A stretch of DNA of 64,000 nt from an uncultured Psychrobacter sp. (GCA_947495055.1 CANLXO010000007.1:91855-155854); one strand, 5' to 3'; counted from the first letter of the stretch, positions 8,709-20,319 are shown. A program made the numbers and translations. Notes: generated from the letters alone by a model not told the origin.

Positions 8709-9983
8709 GTGCCTGCTAGTTCTGATTCTGCTCAATCTAATGCTCTGCCGACTCTAAGCAGTGCTCACCTTAGCCAATTTGCAGGGGAAACAGCCAATCA
8801 TTGGCTACTGCCTGATGGCGTCGTTGACGTCCTATTTGATGATGCGCAAAAGCAAGAAATCTTGCGTCATCAATTGATCCAGCAGCTTATCACCCATGGC
8901 TATCAGCTGGTTAATCCGCCGATAATTGAGTTTACCGAATCTCTGCTAAGGGACGCCTCAGAGGATCTAAAAAGGCAAACGTTTAAGATTATCGATCAGC
9001 TGACTGGGCGTTTGATGGGGGTGCGCGCGGATATCACTCCGCAGATTTTGCGTATTGATGCTCATCACGGCGGCAGAGCAATCGCTCGCTACTGTTATGC
9101 AGGCGACGTTATTCATACGTTGCCATCGGGCTTGTTTGGCTCGCGTACGCCTCTGCAATTAGGCGCTGAGATTTTTGGCTGTCATGCTATTGACGCCGAT
9201 ATCGAGCTGATAGATGTGCTGATGACGATGATAACGGCGCTAAAAATGAGCGCTAATTTGCACATTGACTTAGGTCATGTGGCTATCTTTAAGCGTCTAA
9301 GCGAGCTAGCTGAATTATCGGATAACGATACTGAGCAGCTCATGTATCTCTATGCCAACAAGAACTTGCCAGAGCTTAAACGAGTCTGCCAGTCCCTGCC
9401 GATGGGCACAGATTTTTATGTCCTAGCACGCAATGGACACGATACCGAGCAGCTATTGGCAAAGCTATCAGATGATGCCAAGCAAGACAAACAAATCGCT
9501 AGCGCGATCGATGAGCTACAACTGCTTACAAGCCATCTACAGGATAAATGGCGATGCGATGTGAGTATCGATATTACTGAGCTCTCAGGCTATCACTATC
9601 ATACAGGCATCGTCTTTAACGGTTATATCAATAGCGAGACCCAGCCTTTAGTGCGCGGCGGGCGGTTTGATGGGATGAGCGGTAGTCAATTATCGAACGA
9701 GCCTCTATTGAACGAGCTTAAGCGCGCGGCGACAGGGTTTAGTATGGATGTCAGTCGCCTGCTAGCTCATGTCAAACTAGACGATGCCACCGTTGTCCTT
9801 GTAGATTACCAAGCGAGCAGTAATGCTGACGCGAGTCAAAAACAGGCGTTACAGCAAAGAATAGTACAGCTACGTGAGCAGGGCAATCGCGTGACTATGC
9901 CGCTAAATGAGCAAGATAGTCCGCAGGGCATGACGCATCGACTCACACTGCATAATGATGACTGGCAATTGATCGCTGTTTAA
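8709..9983 (+). CDS. hisZ: ATP phosphoribosyltransferase regulatory subunit
   Basis: HisZ is a catalytically inactive paralogue of histidyl-tRNA synthetase. It forms an octamer with short-form HisG and carries the histidine feedback control of the first step of histidine synthesis. The 424-residue frame has the class II synthetase core: LLPDGVVDVLFDDA at the start, GVRADITPQ-x-LRIDAH (motif 2 region), and YYHTGIVF-like GYHYHTGIVFNGY with the LVRGGRFDG motif late. It lacks the C-terminal anticodon-binding domain of the HisS encoded in this same window. The start is GTG, with AAGGA six bases upstream. The order hisZ-purA is common in Moraxellaceae. Confidence 0.92.
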   Translation: MPASSDSAQSNALPTLSSAHLSQFAGETANHWLLPDGVVDVLFDDAQKQEILRHQLIQQLITHGYQLVNPPIIEFTESLLRDASEDLKRQTFKIIDQLTGRLMGVRADITPQILRIDAHHGGRAIARYCYAGDVIHTLPSGLFGSRTPLQLGAEIFGCHAIDADIELIDVLMTMITALKMSANLHIDLGHVAIFKRLSELAELSDNDTEQLMYLYANKNLPELKRVCQSLPMGTDFYVLARNGHDTEQLLAKLSDDAKQDKQIASAIDELQLLTSHLQDKWRCDVSIDITELSGYHYHTGIVFNGYINSETQPLVRGGRFDGMSGSQLSNEPLLNELKRAATGFSMDVSRLLAHVKLDDATVVLVDYQASSNADASQKQALQQRIVQLREQGNRVTMPLNEQDSPQGMTHRLTLHNDDWQLIAV

Positions 9984-10137
9984 ACATATAGCATTTATAA
10001 CGGCACCAAAAGTTTATTAAATACACTCGTACCGTTTTATAGTAGCGCAATTATCAGATGTATCAGTACTACCAAAGGTAAGCTGATAAGTTTGAGAGTA
10101 AGCTGGTTTAAAACGAGTACTCAATACAGTAGCGTAA

Positions 10138-11436
<1,299 letters not shown>

Positions 11437-11474
11437 TTGATATTTTGCTGACAGTAAATAAATAGCTTTTATTT

Positions 11475-11504
11475 AAAAGGTCTCAATAAGTATTGGGGCT
11501 TTTT
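11475..11504 (+). terminator. Rho-independent terminator after purA
   Basis: AAAAGGTCTCAA pairs with TTGGGGCTTTT (with G-U pairs) around a short AT-rich loop, followed by T residues. Confidence 0.6.
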
Positions 11505-11592
11505 GTTTTTGGGTCTATAGTTATCTTTTACTAAGGGACAATTATAAATTATCCCTATCATTTATAGCGTCAATCATTATAATAGGCAGCAA

Positions 11593-11646
11593 TCACACGT
11601 TTAGGCGCAGATATACGCATTAGTATGCCTAAACGTCATAGTGATC
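11593..11646 (+). repeat. Inverted repeat in the ndk leader
   Basis: ACGTTTAGGC (11597-11606) and GCCTAAACGT (11627-11636) are a perfect ten-base inverted repeat with a 20-base loop. The flanks ATCAC and GTGAT can extend the pairing after a small bulge. There is no T-run, so it is not a terminator. It could be an mRNA leader structure or a protein-binding palindrome upstream of ndk. Confidence 0.6.
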
Positions 11647-11690
11647 ACAGATATTTACCCTTTTTATTCACATTTTATTAGGAGCTACAC

Positions 11691-12122
11691 ATGGCTAACG
11701 AACGTACTTTATCTATTATTAAACCTGACGCGGTTGGCGGCAATCATATCGGCGCAATCTATAGCCGTTTTGAAGACGCGGGCCTAAAAATCGTTGCCGC
11801 AAAAATGATGCAATTAGATGACGAAAAAGCAGGCGGCTTTTACGCTGAGCACGCTGAGCGTCCATTTTATAACGATCTAAAATCATTCATGATGTCAGGT
11901 CCAGTACTCGTATCAGTACTAGAAGGCGAAAACGCTATCGCTCGTCATCGTGAAATCATGGGTGCAACCAACCCAAAAGACGCGGAAAAAGGCACTATCC
12001 GTGCTGATTTTGCTAGCAGCATCGATGAAAACGCGGTACATGGTTCAGATTCAGCAGAATCTGCTCAGCGCGAAATCAGCTACTTCTTCAACGATGATGA
12101 AGTCTGTGCGCGTACCCGTTAA
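11691..12122 (+). CDS. ndk: Nucleoside diphosphate kinase
   Basis: Ndk transfers the gamma phosphate of ATP to other NDPs through a phosphohistidine intermediate, balancing NTP pools in the cytoplasm. The 143-residue length is exact for the family. It begins [12 protein letters not shown], contains [15 protein letters not shown] and [18 protein letters not shown], and has the active-site motif NAVHGSDS with the phosphorylated His. TAGGAGCTACAC gives a strong ribosome site. A strong terminator follows. It lies upstream of rlmN, as in many gammaproteobacteria, where ndk-rlmN-pilF is a conserved order. Confidence 0.98.
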   Translation: MANERTLSIIKPDAVGGNHIGAIYSRFEDAGLKIVAAKMMQLDDEKAGGFYAEHAERPFYNDLKSFMMSGPVLVSVLEGENAIARHREIMGATNPKDAEKGTIRADFASSIDENAVHGSDSAESAQREISYFFNDDEVCARTR

Positions 12123-12162
12123 TTTGTATCGCTGGTAACCACTAAAGCGATATAGAATATTT

Positions 12163-12196
12163 AAACGGCTTATATCTTATGGGTATAAGCCGTTTT
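12163..12196 (+). terminator. Rho-independent terminator after ndk
   Basis: AAACGGCTTATA and TATAAGCCGTTT form a perfect 12-pair stem with a nine-base loop and end in TTTT. Confidence 0.85.
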
Positions 12197-12403
12197 AGCG
12201 CTTTGTTGTTGAAATTAGCGACCATTTGCCTCATCATCTGTATCTACATAGCGTTATCAATCCCTTATCAGCATGTTCTATTATCCAATACAAAAAGCAC
12301 GCTCATAACGGATTGCTTATGCCGCATTTCTAGCATGATGATTTATATACTTGCATCTCAATACTTGCGCCGCTTATGAGTGGGTGCAAAAAAGGTATTT
12401 ATT

Positions 12404-13639
12404 ATGTCAACGATTCAAACCATTCAAGCGCCGACTCAGCATGTCCCTGCCAAGACTACAAGTATCAAGCTAGTAGACGAAGCAAAAGCCAAGACCAATC
12501 TACTTGGTATGACGCAAGCGCAACTGGCCGAGTACTTCAAGAGTATAGGTGAGAAGCCGTTTCGCGCCACTCAAGTCATTAAATGGATCTATCAGCACGG
12601 GGTCACTGACTTCGATCAGATGACCAATCTAAGTAAATCCTTACGTGATAAATTATCACAAAATGCCTGCGTGACACCGCCAAAGGTAATTCATCGACAG
12701 TTTAGCAGTGATGGCACGCGTAAATGGGTGTTTGAAGTCACAGGCGGCTCTTTGGTTGAGACCGTATTGATACCGGCAGATGACAGTAAAGAAAACGGCC
12801 GCAAAACCTTATGTATATCCTCACAAGTGGGCTGCGCGCTGGACTGTAGTTTTTGTAGCACCGGCAAACAAGGCTTTGAGCGTGATTTGAGTGCCGCTGA
12901 GATATTAGGTCAGTTGTGGGTCGCTAATGCCTCTTATATGACTGATGACAATGACAGCTTAGAGCATGTCGATCATAGTTTGTGGGAGAACAACGTCACT
13001 AACGTGGTGATGATGGGCATGGGCGAGCCGCTCCTCAACTACACCCCTGTGGTTAGCTCTATGGAGCTGATGCTCAGTGATCATGGCTATGGCTTATCCA
13101 AGCGCCGCGTGACCTTATCAACGTCAGGCGTGGTGCCCAAGATGTATGAGCTGGCGCAAGATATCGATGTGGCGCTCGCTATATCCTTGCATGCGCCAAA
13201 TGACGAGCTACGTAATGAGCTGGTACCTATTAATAAAAAGTACCCGCTTGAGCAATTGATGGCCGCTGCTCGCAACTATGTCTATGAGGTCAATCCGCGC
13301 CACAAAAAACATGTGACGATAGAGTATGTCATGTTAGATGGTGTCAACGATAGTAATGAGCACGCGCGGGAATTAGTCGCTTTACTGGGTGATCTGCCTA
13401 GTAAAATAAATCTGATTCCGTTTAATCCGTTCCCACATGCCAATTACGACAAATCAAGTAATAATCGCATTCATGCCTTTAGCAATATTTTAAGCGAAGC
13501 TGGTTTTGTCTGTACTATACGTCAGACGCGTGGCGATGATATTGACGCCGCTTGTGGTCAATTGGTCGGACAGGTGGCTGATCGTACTCGGCGCTCAGCG
13601 GCGTGGCAACAGAGTATTAAAGATAGAGAAGAGAGCTGA
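12404..13639 (+). CDS. rlmN: Dual-specificity RNA methyltransferase (23S rRNA A2503 / tRNA A37)
   Basis: RlmN is a radical-SAM enzyme that methylates C2 of adenosine 2503 in 23S rRNA and A37 of some tRNAs. The 4Fe-4S motif is [15 protein letters not shown] (C-x3-C-x2-C). The two mechanistic cysteines are present, one in the cluster region and one near the C terminus in [21 protein letters not shown] and [10 protein letters not shown] are further family marks. An upstream in-frame GTG exists at 12380, but AAGG lies about nine bases before the ATG at 12404, so I take that start (411 residues). A polar N-terminal extension of roughly 30 residues precedes the LLGMTQAQL core. Confidence 0.95.
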   Translation: MSTIQTIQAPTQHVPAKTTSIKLVDEAKAKTNLLGMTQAQLAEYFKSIGEKPFRATQVIKWIYQHGVTDFDQMTNLSKSLRDKLSQNACVTPPKVIHRQFSSDGTRKWVFEVTGGSLVETVLIPADDSKENGRKTLCISSQVGCALDCSFCSTGKQGFERDLSAAEILGQLWVANASYMTDDNDSLEHVDHSLWENNVTNVVMMGMGEPLLNYTPVVSSMELMLSDHGYGLSKRRVTLSTSGVVPKMYELAQDIDVALAISLHAPNDELRNELVPINKKYPLEQLMAAARNYVYEVNPRHKKHVTIEYVMLDGVNDSNEHARELVALLGDLPSKINLIPFNPFPHANYDKSSNNRIHAFSNILSEAGFVCTIRQTRGDDIDAACGQLVGQVADRTRRSAAWQQSIKDREES

Positions 13640-13817
13640 GGCTAGTAAGTTGTCTTTTTATGACAGTATAATATTCACTTGGCAAAGTAAATTGTACTTA
13701 TAGACTGCAAATCTATTAAACTGATGCTGCACCGTTTCACAGTGTTGACAATCACCAAAGATCTTATCGCGTTAGAGTGCCTAAGCTGCACGCGATAACC
13801 AAGGTGAAAAACCTGTT

Positions 13818-14759
13818 TTGAATAATCGTTTAATGGTAGCTTTAATGATGCTTAAATACTTATATCAGCCCAAATACTCTTTTTTAACTCATAAAAGTAC
13901 ACACTGTAGACAAAGCTTTGCGACTTATAAACTGGTGACGGCAAGTGTCGTTCTCTTATCTATGGCAGGGTGTCAGAGCAATCAAAATACAGACTTGCTT
14001 GGTGGTACGCGTTATCAGACCACAACGCAGGCAAGCGATAATCGTAGTGTCGATAAGCAGGAAGTGGCGCGCGTTCGTACCACGCTTGCTGCGCAATATA
14101 TCCGAAAAAATGAGCTGGATACCGCGCAGCGACAACTCGAAAAAGCTTTTGCTGCCGATAGCAGGTACGCGCCTGCCTATGATATGATGGGCGTTTTGTT
14201 ACAGCAAGAAGGCAGCCGCATAAATTTGCAAAAGGCGGATCAGTATTTTAAAAAGGCGATCACCTTAGATCCTGATTTTGTGCAGGCGCGTAACAACTAC
14301 GGTGTTTATTTATCGCAGATGGATCGCTATAAGGAAGCCGCTGAGCAGTTTGAGATTGCAGGCGCGACTCTCGGTTATGAAGGCCGGATCGGCGCGCTTG
14401 AAAATTTGGGGCGCACCTACCTTCAGCTCAATGATAATCCAGCTGCAGCAAAAGCATTTTTGCGCGCACTAGACGGTAACCGTAGTAGTATTATTGCCCA
14501 TATCGAGCTGGTTGATCTGCTCCTTGAGCAGCAGCGCGTACAGCAAGCACAACGACTCTATGATGAGACTTTAATACTGGTGCAAGGGCAAGGCGTGAGT
14601 CCACGACTTATGCTCCAAGGCATCAAACTTGCTGACGCACAAAACCAGATATCAACGCGCCAGCAGTTAGCGCAGCAACTTCTATCCGCTTATCCACTCA
14701 GCGATGAAGCAAAACAACTTAAGAATTGGCTTAATAACCCAGAGGCTCCATGGAAATGA
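13818..14759 (+). CDS. pilF: PilF/PilW-type TPR lipoprotein for type IV pilus assembly
   Basis: PilF is the outer-membrane pilotin that helps the PilQ secretin assemble. A lipobox LLSMAGC is followed by about six TPR units covering most of the protein, starting at RTTLAAQYIRKNELDTAQRQLEKAF and including YDMMGVLLQQEG and ARNNYGVYLSQMDRYKEAAEQF. The start is uncertain. The TTG at 13818, behind AAGGTG, puts Cys at residue 52, an unusually long signal n-region. ATGs at 13833 or 13845 would shorten it. The stop overlaps the next gene by a few bases, so translation is coupled to rodZ. Position between rlmN and rodZ is the standard gammaproteobacterial order. Confidence 0.88.
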   Translation: MNNRLMVALMMLKYLYQPKYSFLTHKSTHCRQSFATYKLVTASVVLLSMAGCQSNQNTDLLGGTRYQTTTQASDNRSVDKQEVARVRTTLAAQYIRKNELDTAQRQLEKAFAADSRYAPAYDMMGVLLQQEGSRINLQKADQYFKKAITLDPDFVQARNNYGVYLSQMDRYKEAAEQFEIAGATLGYEGRIGALENLGRTYLQLNDNPAAAKAFLRALDGNRSSIIAHIELVDLLLEQQRVQQAQRLYDETLILVQGQGVSPRLMLQGIKLADAQNQISTRQQLAQQLLSAYPLSDEAKQLKNWLNNPEAPWK

Positions 14760-15571
14760 CCACCCCTTCATCACATCAATCATCTGGCGCTCAGGGATCA
14801 TTCGGTGCTATGTTGCAGCAGGCGCGAGCATCAAAGCAGATCAGTTTAGACGAGGCTGCTAGCGAGCTATTTATATTAAAGCGTCACCTGCAAGCATTGG
14901 AGAATGAGAACTTCTCTGATTTGCCGCAAGTTGCTTTTGCGCGTGGTTTTGCGATTAATTATGCTAAGTTCTTAGATTTGGATCCAATCAAAGTCGCAGA
15001 TAGCTTTGATGCCGCTTACCCTAACGAGCTCAAACAGCACTCGATCAACAATATCGACTCGCCACTTAGACCTATGGGTACTTTGCAGCGCGATACGCAC
15101 AATCGTATCCGTTTTAATCCTATGCTTGTTATCGCTGTGATTGCTCTAATTATCCTAGCGATATTCTTGTATCGTATGGTGAGCAATGCTACCAGCGATA
15201 ACGCTCAAGAGCCAACGCCGCTATCAGAGGACATCTCAGTTGCTGAGCAGACTCAAGGCGCTGCAATCGATAACCAAGATACGGTTGGCGCTTCAGGATC
15301 GGCGCTTAATTTAGGTGAGCCTACGACTAATGCTCGCTTGCCACTTGTGGTCAGTATTACCGATCCCGTCGTCGTCAATATCACAGACGCTGCAGGCAGC
15401 AGCCTTATGACAGGTGATCAGACTGCGGGTACTTATGAGCTTTTAGGCGCGCCGCCTTTGAACGTCAATATCAGTGATACCGCTGGTGTCAGCATGACGT
15501 TTAATCAAGAGCCAGTTGCTATGGATGAGTATGCAGCGGGCGACCAAGCCAGCTTCATCTTAAATCCATAA
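14750..15571 (+). CDS. rodZ: RodZ-like helix-turn-helix membrane protein
   Basis: RodZ links the MreB cytoskeleton to the membrane and helps maintain rod shape. The layout fits: an N-terminal HTH_25 domain (MLQQARASKQISLDEAA, then FARGFAINYAKFLDLDP), one transmembrane helix (MLVIAVIALIILAIFLYRMV, roughly residues 124-143), a Ser/Gln/Thr-rich linker and a C-terminal DUF4115-type beta domain (VVVNITDAAGSSL). The periplasmic part is shorter than in E. coli RodZ. The first ATG overlaps the pilF stop. A second ATG at 14756 makes an ATGA overlap and fits the AGAGG site slightly better. Confidence 0.87.
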   Translation: MEMTTPSSHQSSGAQGSFGAMLQQARASKQISLDEAASELFILKRHLQALENENFSDLPQVAFARGFAINYAKFLDLDPIKVADSFDAAYPNELKQHSINNIDSPLRPMGTLQRDTHNRIRFNPMLVIAVIALIILAIFLYRMVSNATSDNAQEPTPLSEDISVAEQTQGAAIDNQDTVGASGSALNLGEPTTNARLPLVVSITDPVVVNITDAAGSSLMTGDQTAGTYELLGAPPLNVNISDTAGVSMTFNQEPVAMDEYAAGDQASFILNP

Positions 15572-15644
15572 GCTTATAAGCTTAAATAAAACGCCAAGCT
15601 TAGCGGTATCAATCGATTGCGATTTTTAAATAAAGGATGTTTAT

Positions 15645-16760
15645 ATGTCTATGCCTACACCTATTAACCGTCGTCAAACCAAAAAAATCTATGTTGGCGA
15701 TGTGGCAATCGGTGGCGACGCGCCTATTAGTGTACAAAGTATGACCAATACTGACACCTGCGATGTTGCAGCTACCGTTGCTCAGATTGAGCGCTGCGTT
15801 GAGGCTGGGGCTGATATGATGCGCGTATCGACGCCGACGATGGATACGGTCGAAGCCTTTGGCAAGATTCGCAAATTAGTTAGTGTGCCGCTAATTGCCG
15901 ACGTACATTTTGATCATAATATTGCTTTAGCAGTAGCAGAGGCGGGCGCTGATTGCTTGCGTATTAACCCAGGTAATATCGGTAGCGATTCCAAGGTACG
16001 TGAAGTAGTCGCTTGTGCTCGTCATCATAATATTCCGATTCGTATTGGTGTCAACGCAGGCTCGCTCGAAAAAGACATTCAGCGCAAATACACCGAGCCG
16101 ACTGGGGAGGCGATGCTTGAGTCGGCCATGCGTCATATCGATATCTTAGATCGTCTAAACTTTGATCAATACAAAGTCTCAGTCAAAGCCAGTAATGTAT
16201 TTTTGACGATGGATGCGTATCGCCTGATATCCGCGCAGATTGATAATCCGCTGCATTTGGGCGTGACTGAAGCGGGCGTCTATCGTACTGGCGCGGTCAA
16301 GTCAGCCATTGCATTAGGCGGTTTACTACTTGATGGTATTGGCGATACGATTCGTATATCGCTCGCCGCAGAGCCTGAAGAAGAAATTAAGATAGGTTTT
16401 GATATTCTAAAGTCCCTTAATATTCGCTCAAATGGCGTTAACTTTATTGCTTGTCCAAGCTGCTCGCGCCAAGAGTTTGATGTGATTAGAGTCATGACTG
16501 CCCTTGAGTCGCGTTTAGAGGATATACGCGAGCCGATGAATTTATCGGTTATAGGCTGCAAGGTTAACGGCCCAGGTGAAGCTAAAGAGGCGGATATAGG
16601 AATTGTGGGTGCAGCGCCCAAATCTTTGGTCTACCGCATGGGCGAGAAGAGTCATCTGATTGATACCACCAACTTAGTTGATGAAATCGAAACGATGGTG
16701 CGTGAGCATGCTGATAAGCTTGCCAAAGCACGCGAAAATGAGATTATCAGAGTCGGATAA
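15645..16760 (+). CDS. ispG: 4-hydroxy-3-methylbut-2-enyl diphosphate synthase
   Basis: IspG carries out the penultimate step of the MEP isoprenoid pathway, reducing MEcPP to HMBPP with a 4Fe-4S cluster. The 371 residues match the bacterial single-module type. Diagnostic parts are [12 protein letters not shown] at the start, [20 protein letters not shown], and the cluster ligands ACPSCSR and [10 protein letters not shown] (C-x2-C plus a distant Cys). AAAGGATG precedes the ATG. A second ATG two codons in is an alternative. It lies between rodZ and hisS, the conserved order. Confidence 0.98.
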   Translation: MSMPTPINRRQTKKIYVGDVAIGGDAPISVQSMTNTDTCDVAATVAQIERCVEAGADMMRVSTPTMDTVEAFGKIRKLVSVPLIADVHFDHNIALAVAEAGADCLRINPGNIGSDSKVREVVACARHHNIPIRIGVNAGSLEKDIQRKYTEPTGEAMLESAMRHIDILDRLNFDQYKVSVKASNVFLTMDAYRLISAQIDNPLHLGVTEAGVYRTGAVKSAIALGGLLLDGIGDTIRISLAAEPEEEIKIGFDILKSLNIRSNGVNFIACPSCSRQEFDVIRVMTALESRLEDIREPMNLSVIGCKVNGPGEAKEADIGIVGAAPKSLVYRMGEKSHLIDTTNLVDEIETMVREHADKLAKARENEIIRVG

Positions 16761-16836
16761 GCAGTCGAGTAGCTTAAAAACTAGCACTAAATAATAATGA
16801 TAAAGTACAAGTGATTCTTAGGGATATAAAGGCACC

Positions 16837-18117
16837 ATGATAAAAGCGATCAAAGGGTTTAACGATATCTTGCCAGAACAAGCGGCAAAATGGCTACGTT
16901 TAGAGAAAATACTAGCAGAAGTACTCGCTAGATATGGTTATGAACATATCCGTTTGCCTATCGTTGAGCAGACAGATCTGTTTGCAAGAGCGATTGGCGG
17001 CGCGACCGATATCGTCGAAAAAGAGATGTATAGCTTCATTGATAAGTCTGAGCCACCAACGCCGCTTACCTTGCGCCCAGAAGGTACGGCAGGAGCGGTA
17101 CGCGCGGTCATCGAGCATAATCTGTTGCGAGGCGATGCACCCAAATTGTGGTACATAGGGCCCATGTTTCGTTATGAGCGTCCGCAAAAAGGCCGCTATC
17201 GTCAGTTTCATCAGCTCGGTGTCGAGAGCTTTGGTAGTGCGCTACCTGATGCCGATGCTGAGCTGATTGCTATGACTTATCTTATGTGGCAAAAGCTGGG
17301 TCTCAAAGACGAGATGCAGCTGCAACTTAATAGTTTAGGCGAGAGTGATGAGCGCCATGCTTATCGTGATGCGCTGGTTAGCTATTTGACTGATAAGCAA
17401 GATCAGCTCGATGAAGATAGCAAGCGCCGCTTGAGTACCAATCCACTACGGATATTGGATAGTAAAGAGGCGAGCACGCAGGCTCTCTTAGCGGATGCGC
17501 CAAAGCTTGCTGACTTTTTGGGTGATGAAAGCGCGGCTCACTTTGAACAAGTCAAAACTTATTTAGATGAGTTGGGCATTGAGTACGAGATTAACCCGCA
17601 TTTGGTACGGGGCCTTGACTACTACAACAAAACCGTCTTTGAATGGGTGACTGATAAGCTTGGTAGTCAGGCGACGGTGTGCGCAGGCGGGCGTTATGAT
17701 GGGTTAATCGGTCAGCTAAAATCTATGAATACTGACAAACCTGCTAAGTCTGAGCCTGGTGTTGGTTTCGCTATGGGTCTGGAGCGTCTGCTTTTATTAA
17801 TAGAAGCAGTCGCACCTTTTGATGACGTCGCTGCATGTGATGTCTTTGTGGTTGCGCACCCTGATGTCTATAGTGCAGGCGTACGTTTTGCACAAAATCT
17901 GCGCTATGATAGAGCGGACTTGCGCATAAAAATGGGCGGGGCAACGAGCCTAAAAGCACAAATGAAAAAAGCGGATAAATCGGGTGCTAGATTGACCGTC
18001 ATTATCGCGCAGCAAGAGCTTGATGAGCAGACCATTAGCATCAAAAATATGCAAACAGGCGAGCAGCAGACGGTCGAGCAGCAGTGGTTATCTAGTACGG
18101 ATAATTTTTCGATTTAG
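16837..18117 (+). CDS. hisS: Histidyl-tRNA synthetase
   Basis: HisS charges tRNA-His. It is a class II synthetase of 426 residues with [14 protein letters not shown] at the N terminus. Motif 2 contains [20 protein letters not shown], and the histidine-specific loops are LVRGLDYYN and AGGRYDGL. Motif 3 is [11 protein letters not shown], and the C-terminal anticodon-binding domain runs from about residue 330 (DVFVVAHPD). It is a true synthetase, in contrast to the HisZ paralogue about 8 kb upstream. A 12-bp tandem duplication lies immediately after its stop. Confidence 0.98.
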   Translation: MIKAIKGFNDILPEQAAKWLRLEKILAEVLARYGYEHIRLPIVEQTDLFARAIGGATDIVEKEMYSFIDKSEPPTPLTLRPEGTAGAVRAVIEHNLLRGDAPKLWYIGPMFRYERPQKGRYRQFHQLGVESFGSALPDADAELIAMTYLMWQKLGLKDEMQLQLNSLGESDERHAYRDALVSYLTDKQDQLDEDSKRRLSTNPLRILDSKEASTQALLADAPKLADFLGDESAAHFEQVKTYLDELGIEYEINPHLVRGLDYYNKTVFEWVTDKLGSQATVCAGGRYDGLIGQLKSMNTDKPAKSEPGVGFAMGLERLLLLIEAVAPFDDVAACDVFVVAHPDVYSAGVRFAQNLRYDRADLRIKMGGATSLKAQMKKADKSGARLTVIIAQQELDEQTISIKNMQTGEQQTVEQQWLSSTDNFSI

Positions 18118-18118
18118 C

Positions 18119-18142
18119 GACGATAGTAAAGACGATAGTAAA
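18119..18142 (+). repeat. Tandem 12-bp duplication after hisS
   Basis: The unit GACGATAGTAAA occurs twice, exactly, immediately downstream of the hisS stop. It is one of several short tandem duplications in the window. Confidence 0.9.
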
Positions 18143-18192
18143 GCTGCATTTGTACCGCGATACTTTTTTAATAATTTAGTAGGCAGATGATC

Positions 18193-18999
18193 ATGGCATT
18201 GAACCCTAATTCACCAAATACCGATAACTCAATGCAGGCTTTGCAAAAGTATGGTGGCAATATTATCACTGTGATTTTGCTCGCATTGGCAGGCTATTTT
18301 GGCTGGACGTACTGGCAGAATAATCATGCGCGCGTAGATACCGTTGCCGCAGATCAGTACGCTGATATTCAAAGGCTCAATGAAGAGGTTAATTTGGCGT
18401 CGCAAAATCCTGACTTGGAGGCGGATGCTTTGGCCGCGATTGCAGATAGTCGCACTCAGCTTAATCAAAACATTGACACTTTAGTGCAAACTCATGGCGA
18501 CTCTGTTTATGCTTGGCAAGCGCTGATGATAAAGGCGCGTACGCAAGCTGACAACGATGACTTTAAAGGTGCTAGCGAGACGCTACAAAAGGCATTGGCT
18601 ATTGATTTGGGTGACGCAGGTCTAAAGGCGATCACTCAATTGCGTTATGCCGAAACCCTACTTGCTATGGGTGATGCCGATAGCGCCTTGTCTGCCGCTA
18701 ATAACGAGTTCCCAATCTCGTTTGAAGCCAGTCAGCAAGAGTTGTTAGGGGATATCTATTTGGCACAAAATAAGCAAGATGAAGCGATTCAGGCCTACAA
18801 TAATGCTTGGGAGTTGTTACGAGAGCGTAAGGAAATTCGTGCAGTATTAGCACTGAAAATGGAGAGTTTGGGTGTGGTACCTGATCCTATCACTGAGCAG
18901 GCGAGTCTGGTTCAAGCCTCGAGTGCTGCGCCGCAGGCAATCAGTGTCGAACCTGCTTCTTCTGAAGCTCAAAGCGTAGCAATAGAGACAGCACAATAA
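18193..18999 (+). CDS. YfgM-like TPR membrane protein
   Basis: YfgM is an inner-membrane ancillary protein of the SecYEG translocon that works with the chaperone PpiD. It has a short cytoplasmic N terminus, one transmembrane helix (IITVILLALAGYFGWTYW) and a periplasmic TPR-like domain. The family signature is visible in LQKYGGN before the helix and DNDFKGASETLQKAL, LRYAETLLAMGDAD and LGDIYLAQNKQDEAIQAY after it. The last 40 residues are a Ser/Ala/Gln-rich tail. The ATG at 18193 has better spacing from AGG than the one at 18187. It sits between hisS and bamB, as in E. coli. Confidence 0.88.
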   Translation: MALNPNSPNTDNSMQALQKYGGNIITVILLALAGYFGWTYWQNNHARVDTVAADQYADIQRLNEEVNLASQNPDLEADALAAIADSRTQLNQNIDTLVQTHGDSVYAWQALMIKARTQADNDDFKGASETLQKALAIDLGDAGLKAITQLRYAETLLAMGDADSALSAANNEFPISFEASQQELLGDIYLAQNKQDEAIQAYNNAWELLRERKEIRAVLALKMESLGVVPDPITEQASLVQASSAAPQAISVEPASSEAQSVAIETAQ

Positions 19000-19047
19000 T
19001 TTTATATTGCATACTTATTTATCATTTACTCGTAGTGAGAACCTATA

Positions 19048-20241
19048 ATGACTCGATCGATTCGCTCTAAAAGCATGGTCAAAAAGACGGTTATGAATGC
19101 GGCAATACTGGCGCTTATGACGACTGCTGTCGTTGGGTGCAACCGCGGTATCAAGCCTGTCGTCAACGATCCAGTAAAACTGGTACAGATTGCGCAGCCT
19201 ATTAGTGTGCTACAACCTGTTTTTAATGTTGATGTTGGCAACAAAAAGGCAAGCAAAAAAGATCCTTTAAGCTTGCAGGTCGGTTTTGATAATGGTCAGA
19301 TAGTTACCGCCTCGCGTGGCGGTGATTTACTAGGGTTTGATAGTACTGGTCAACGTCTATGGTCAGTGAATGTCGGTGATGAGATTACAGGCGGCGTGGC
19401 GGTAGATGCGTTTAGTCAGACCGCTATTGTTACTACTCGTAATGGTCAGGTTCTCGCCTTTGATAGTACAACAGGTGCCAAGCGTTGGCAGCAGCAATTA
19501 TCAGGCTCAGTACTCACGCCTGCGCTTATTACCAATAACCGCGTGATACTGTCCGCCAACGACGGGTTTTTGCACGGGTTAGTACTTCAATCAGGTCAGT
19601 CGGTTTGGCAGTTTGCAACTCAAGTGCCCGCTATTAGCATTCGAGGTACAGCTGCGCCCACCTTATTAGATGATAAGACTGCACTTTTGGCAACAGCTGA
19701 TGGTCGTCTACACGCTATTACTACCGATAGTGGTCTGCCGCAATGGTCACGTCGCATAGGCGTTGGCACAGGCAGCAGTGAAGTTGAGCGTATGAGTGAT
19801 GTTGATGGCAAGCCTATCGTTGATGGCGATCAGCTTTTTGCAATCAGCTATAGCGGTCAGCTTTTAGGTATCGATTTGGCATCAAAGCAGGTCATGTACA
19901 TAAATGAGCTTGCTAGCCTAAAGTCGTTAGCGGTGAACAATCAGCAAGTGATCGCGACCAGTTTAGACGGCAAGGTCATCGCTTATGATCGCAATAGTGG
20001 CGAGATGCTATGGGAGAGCGACGAGCTGGCTTATCGCAAACTCACTAACCCTGTGATGATAGGCAACTATATTGCTATTGGTGACTTGGATGGGGTAGTG
20101 CATCTATTTAACCCAGCGACTGGTGCTATTGTCAGCCGTGTTCAGACCAAAGGTGCATTGACGACGCTACAGTCTGATAATAATCGTCTACTGGCTCAAA
20201 GCACTACAGGTCAAGCCTCCATTTGGCAACTGGCACGTTAA
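19048..20241 (+). CDS. bamB: Outer-membrane protein assembly factor BamB
   Basis: BamB is a lipoprotein of the BAM complex that inserts beta-barrel proteins into the outer membrane. The lipobox VVGC places the lipidated Cys at residue 31. The rest is a PQQ-type eight-bladed beta-propeller, visible as repeated W-x-A/V-N-V-G-D and AFDSTTGAKRWQQ blades (QRLWSVNVGDEITGG, GLPQWSRRIG, GEMLWESDE). At 397 residues it is of usual length. An internal ATG at residue 10 is an alternative start. A hairpin follows before der. Confidence 0.95.
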   Translation: MTRSIRSKSMVKKTVMNAAILALMTTAVVGCNRGIKPVVNDPVKLVQIAQPISVLQPVFNVDVGNKKASKKDPLSLQVGFDNGQIVTASRGGDLLGFDSTGQRLWSVNVGDEITGGVAVDAFSQTAIVTTRNGQVLAFDSTTGAKRWQQQLSGSVLTPALITNNRVILSANDGFLHGLVLQSGQSVWQFATQVPAISIRGTAAPTLLDDKTALLATADGRLHAITTDSGLPQWSRRIGVGTGSSEVERMSDVDGKPIVDGDQLFAISYSGQLLGIDLASKQVMYINELASLKSLAVNNQQVIATSLDGKVIAYDRNSGEMLWESDELAYRKLTNPVMIGNYIAIGDLDGVVHLFNPATGAIVSRVQTKGALTTLQSDNNRLLAQSTTGQASIWQLAR

Positions 20242-20280
20242 TTAGCATTGCTACCTTTTAGTGCTGTTTTTTATTATCAT

Positions 20281-20319
20281 AGGCATTAGGCGCTGCTATT
20301 GTGCCTAATGCCTTTATTA
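20281..20319 (+). terminator. Hairpin between bamB and der, probable terminator
   Basis: AGGCATTAGGC and GCCTAATGCCT form a perfect 11-pair stem with a ten-base loop. The following tract TTATTATT is T-rich but interrupted, so termination may be partial. Confidence 0.6.

Noticed and set aside
8709-9983. Second histidyl-tRNA synthetase
   Set aside because: It lacks the anticodon-binding domain and sits before purA, as HisZ does in relatives.
12179-12379. 66-codon hydrophobic frame between ndk and rlmN
   Set aside because: It starts inside the right arm of the ndk terminator, has no ribosome site and runs directly into the rlmN upstream region; its hydrophobic look follows from AT-rich composition.
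12380-12403. GTG start of RlmN at 12380
   Set aside because: The ribosome site AAGG lies after this GTG and is spaced correctly for the ATG at 12404.
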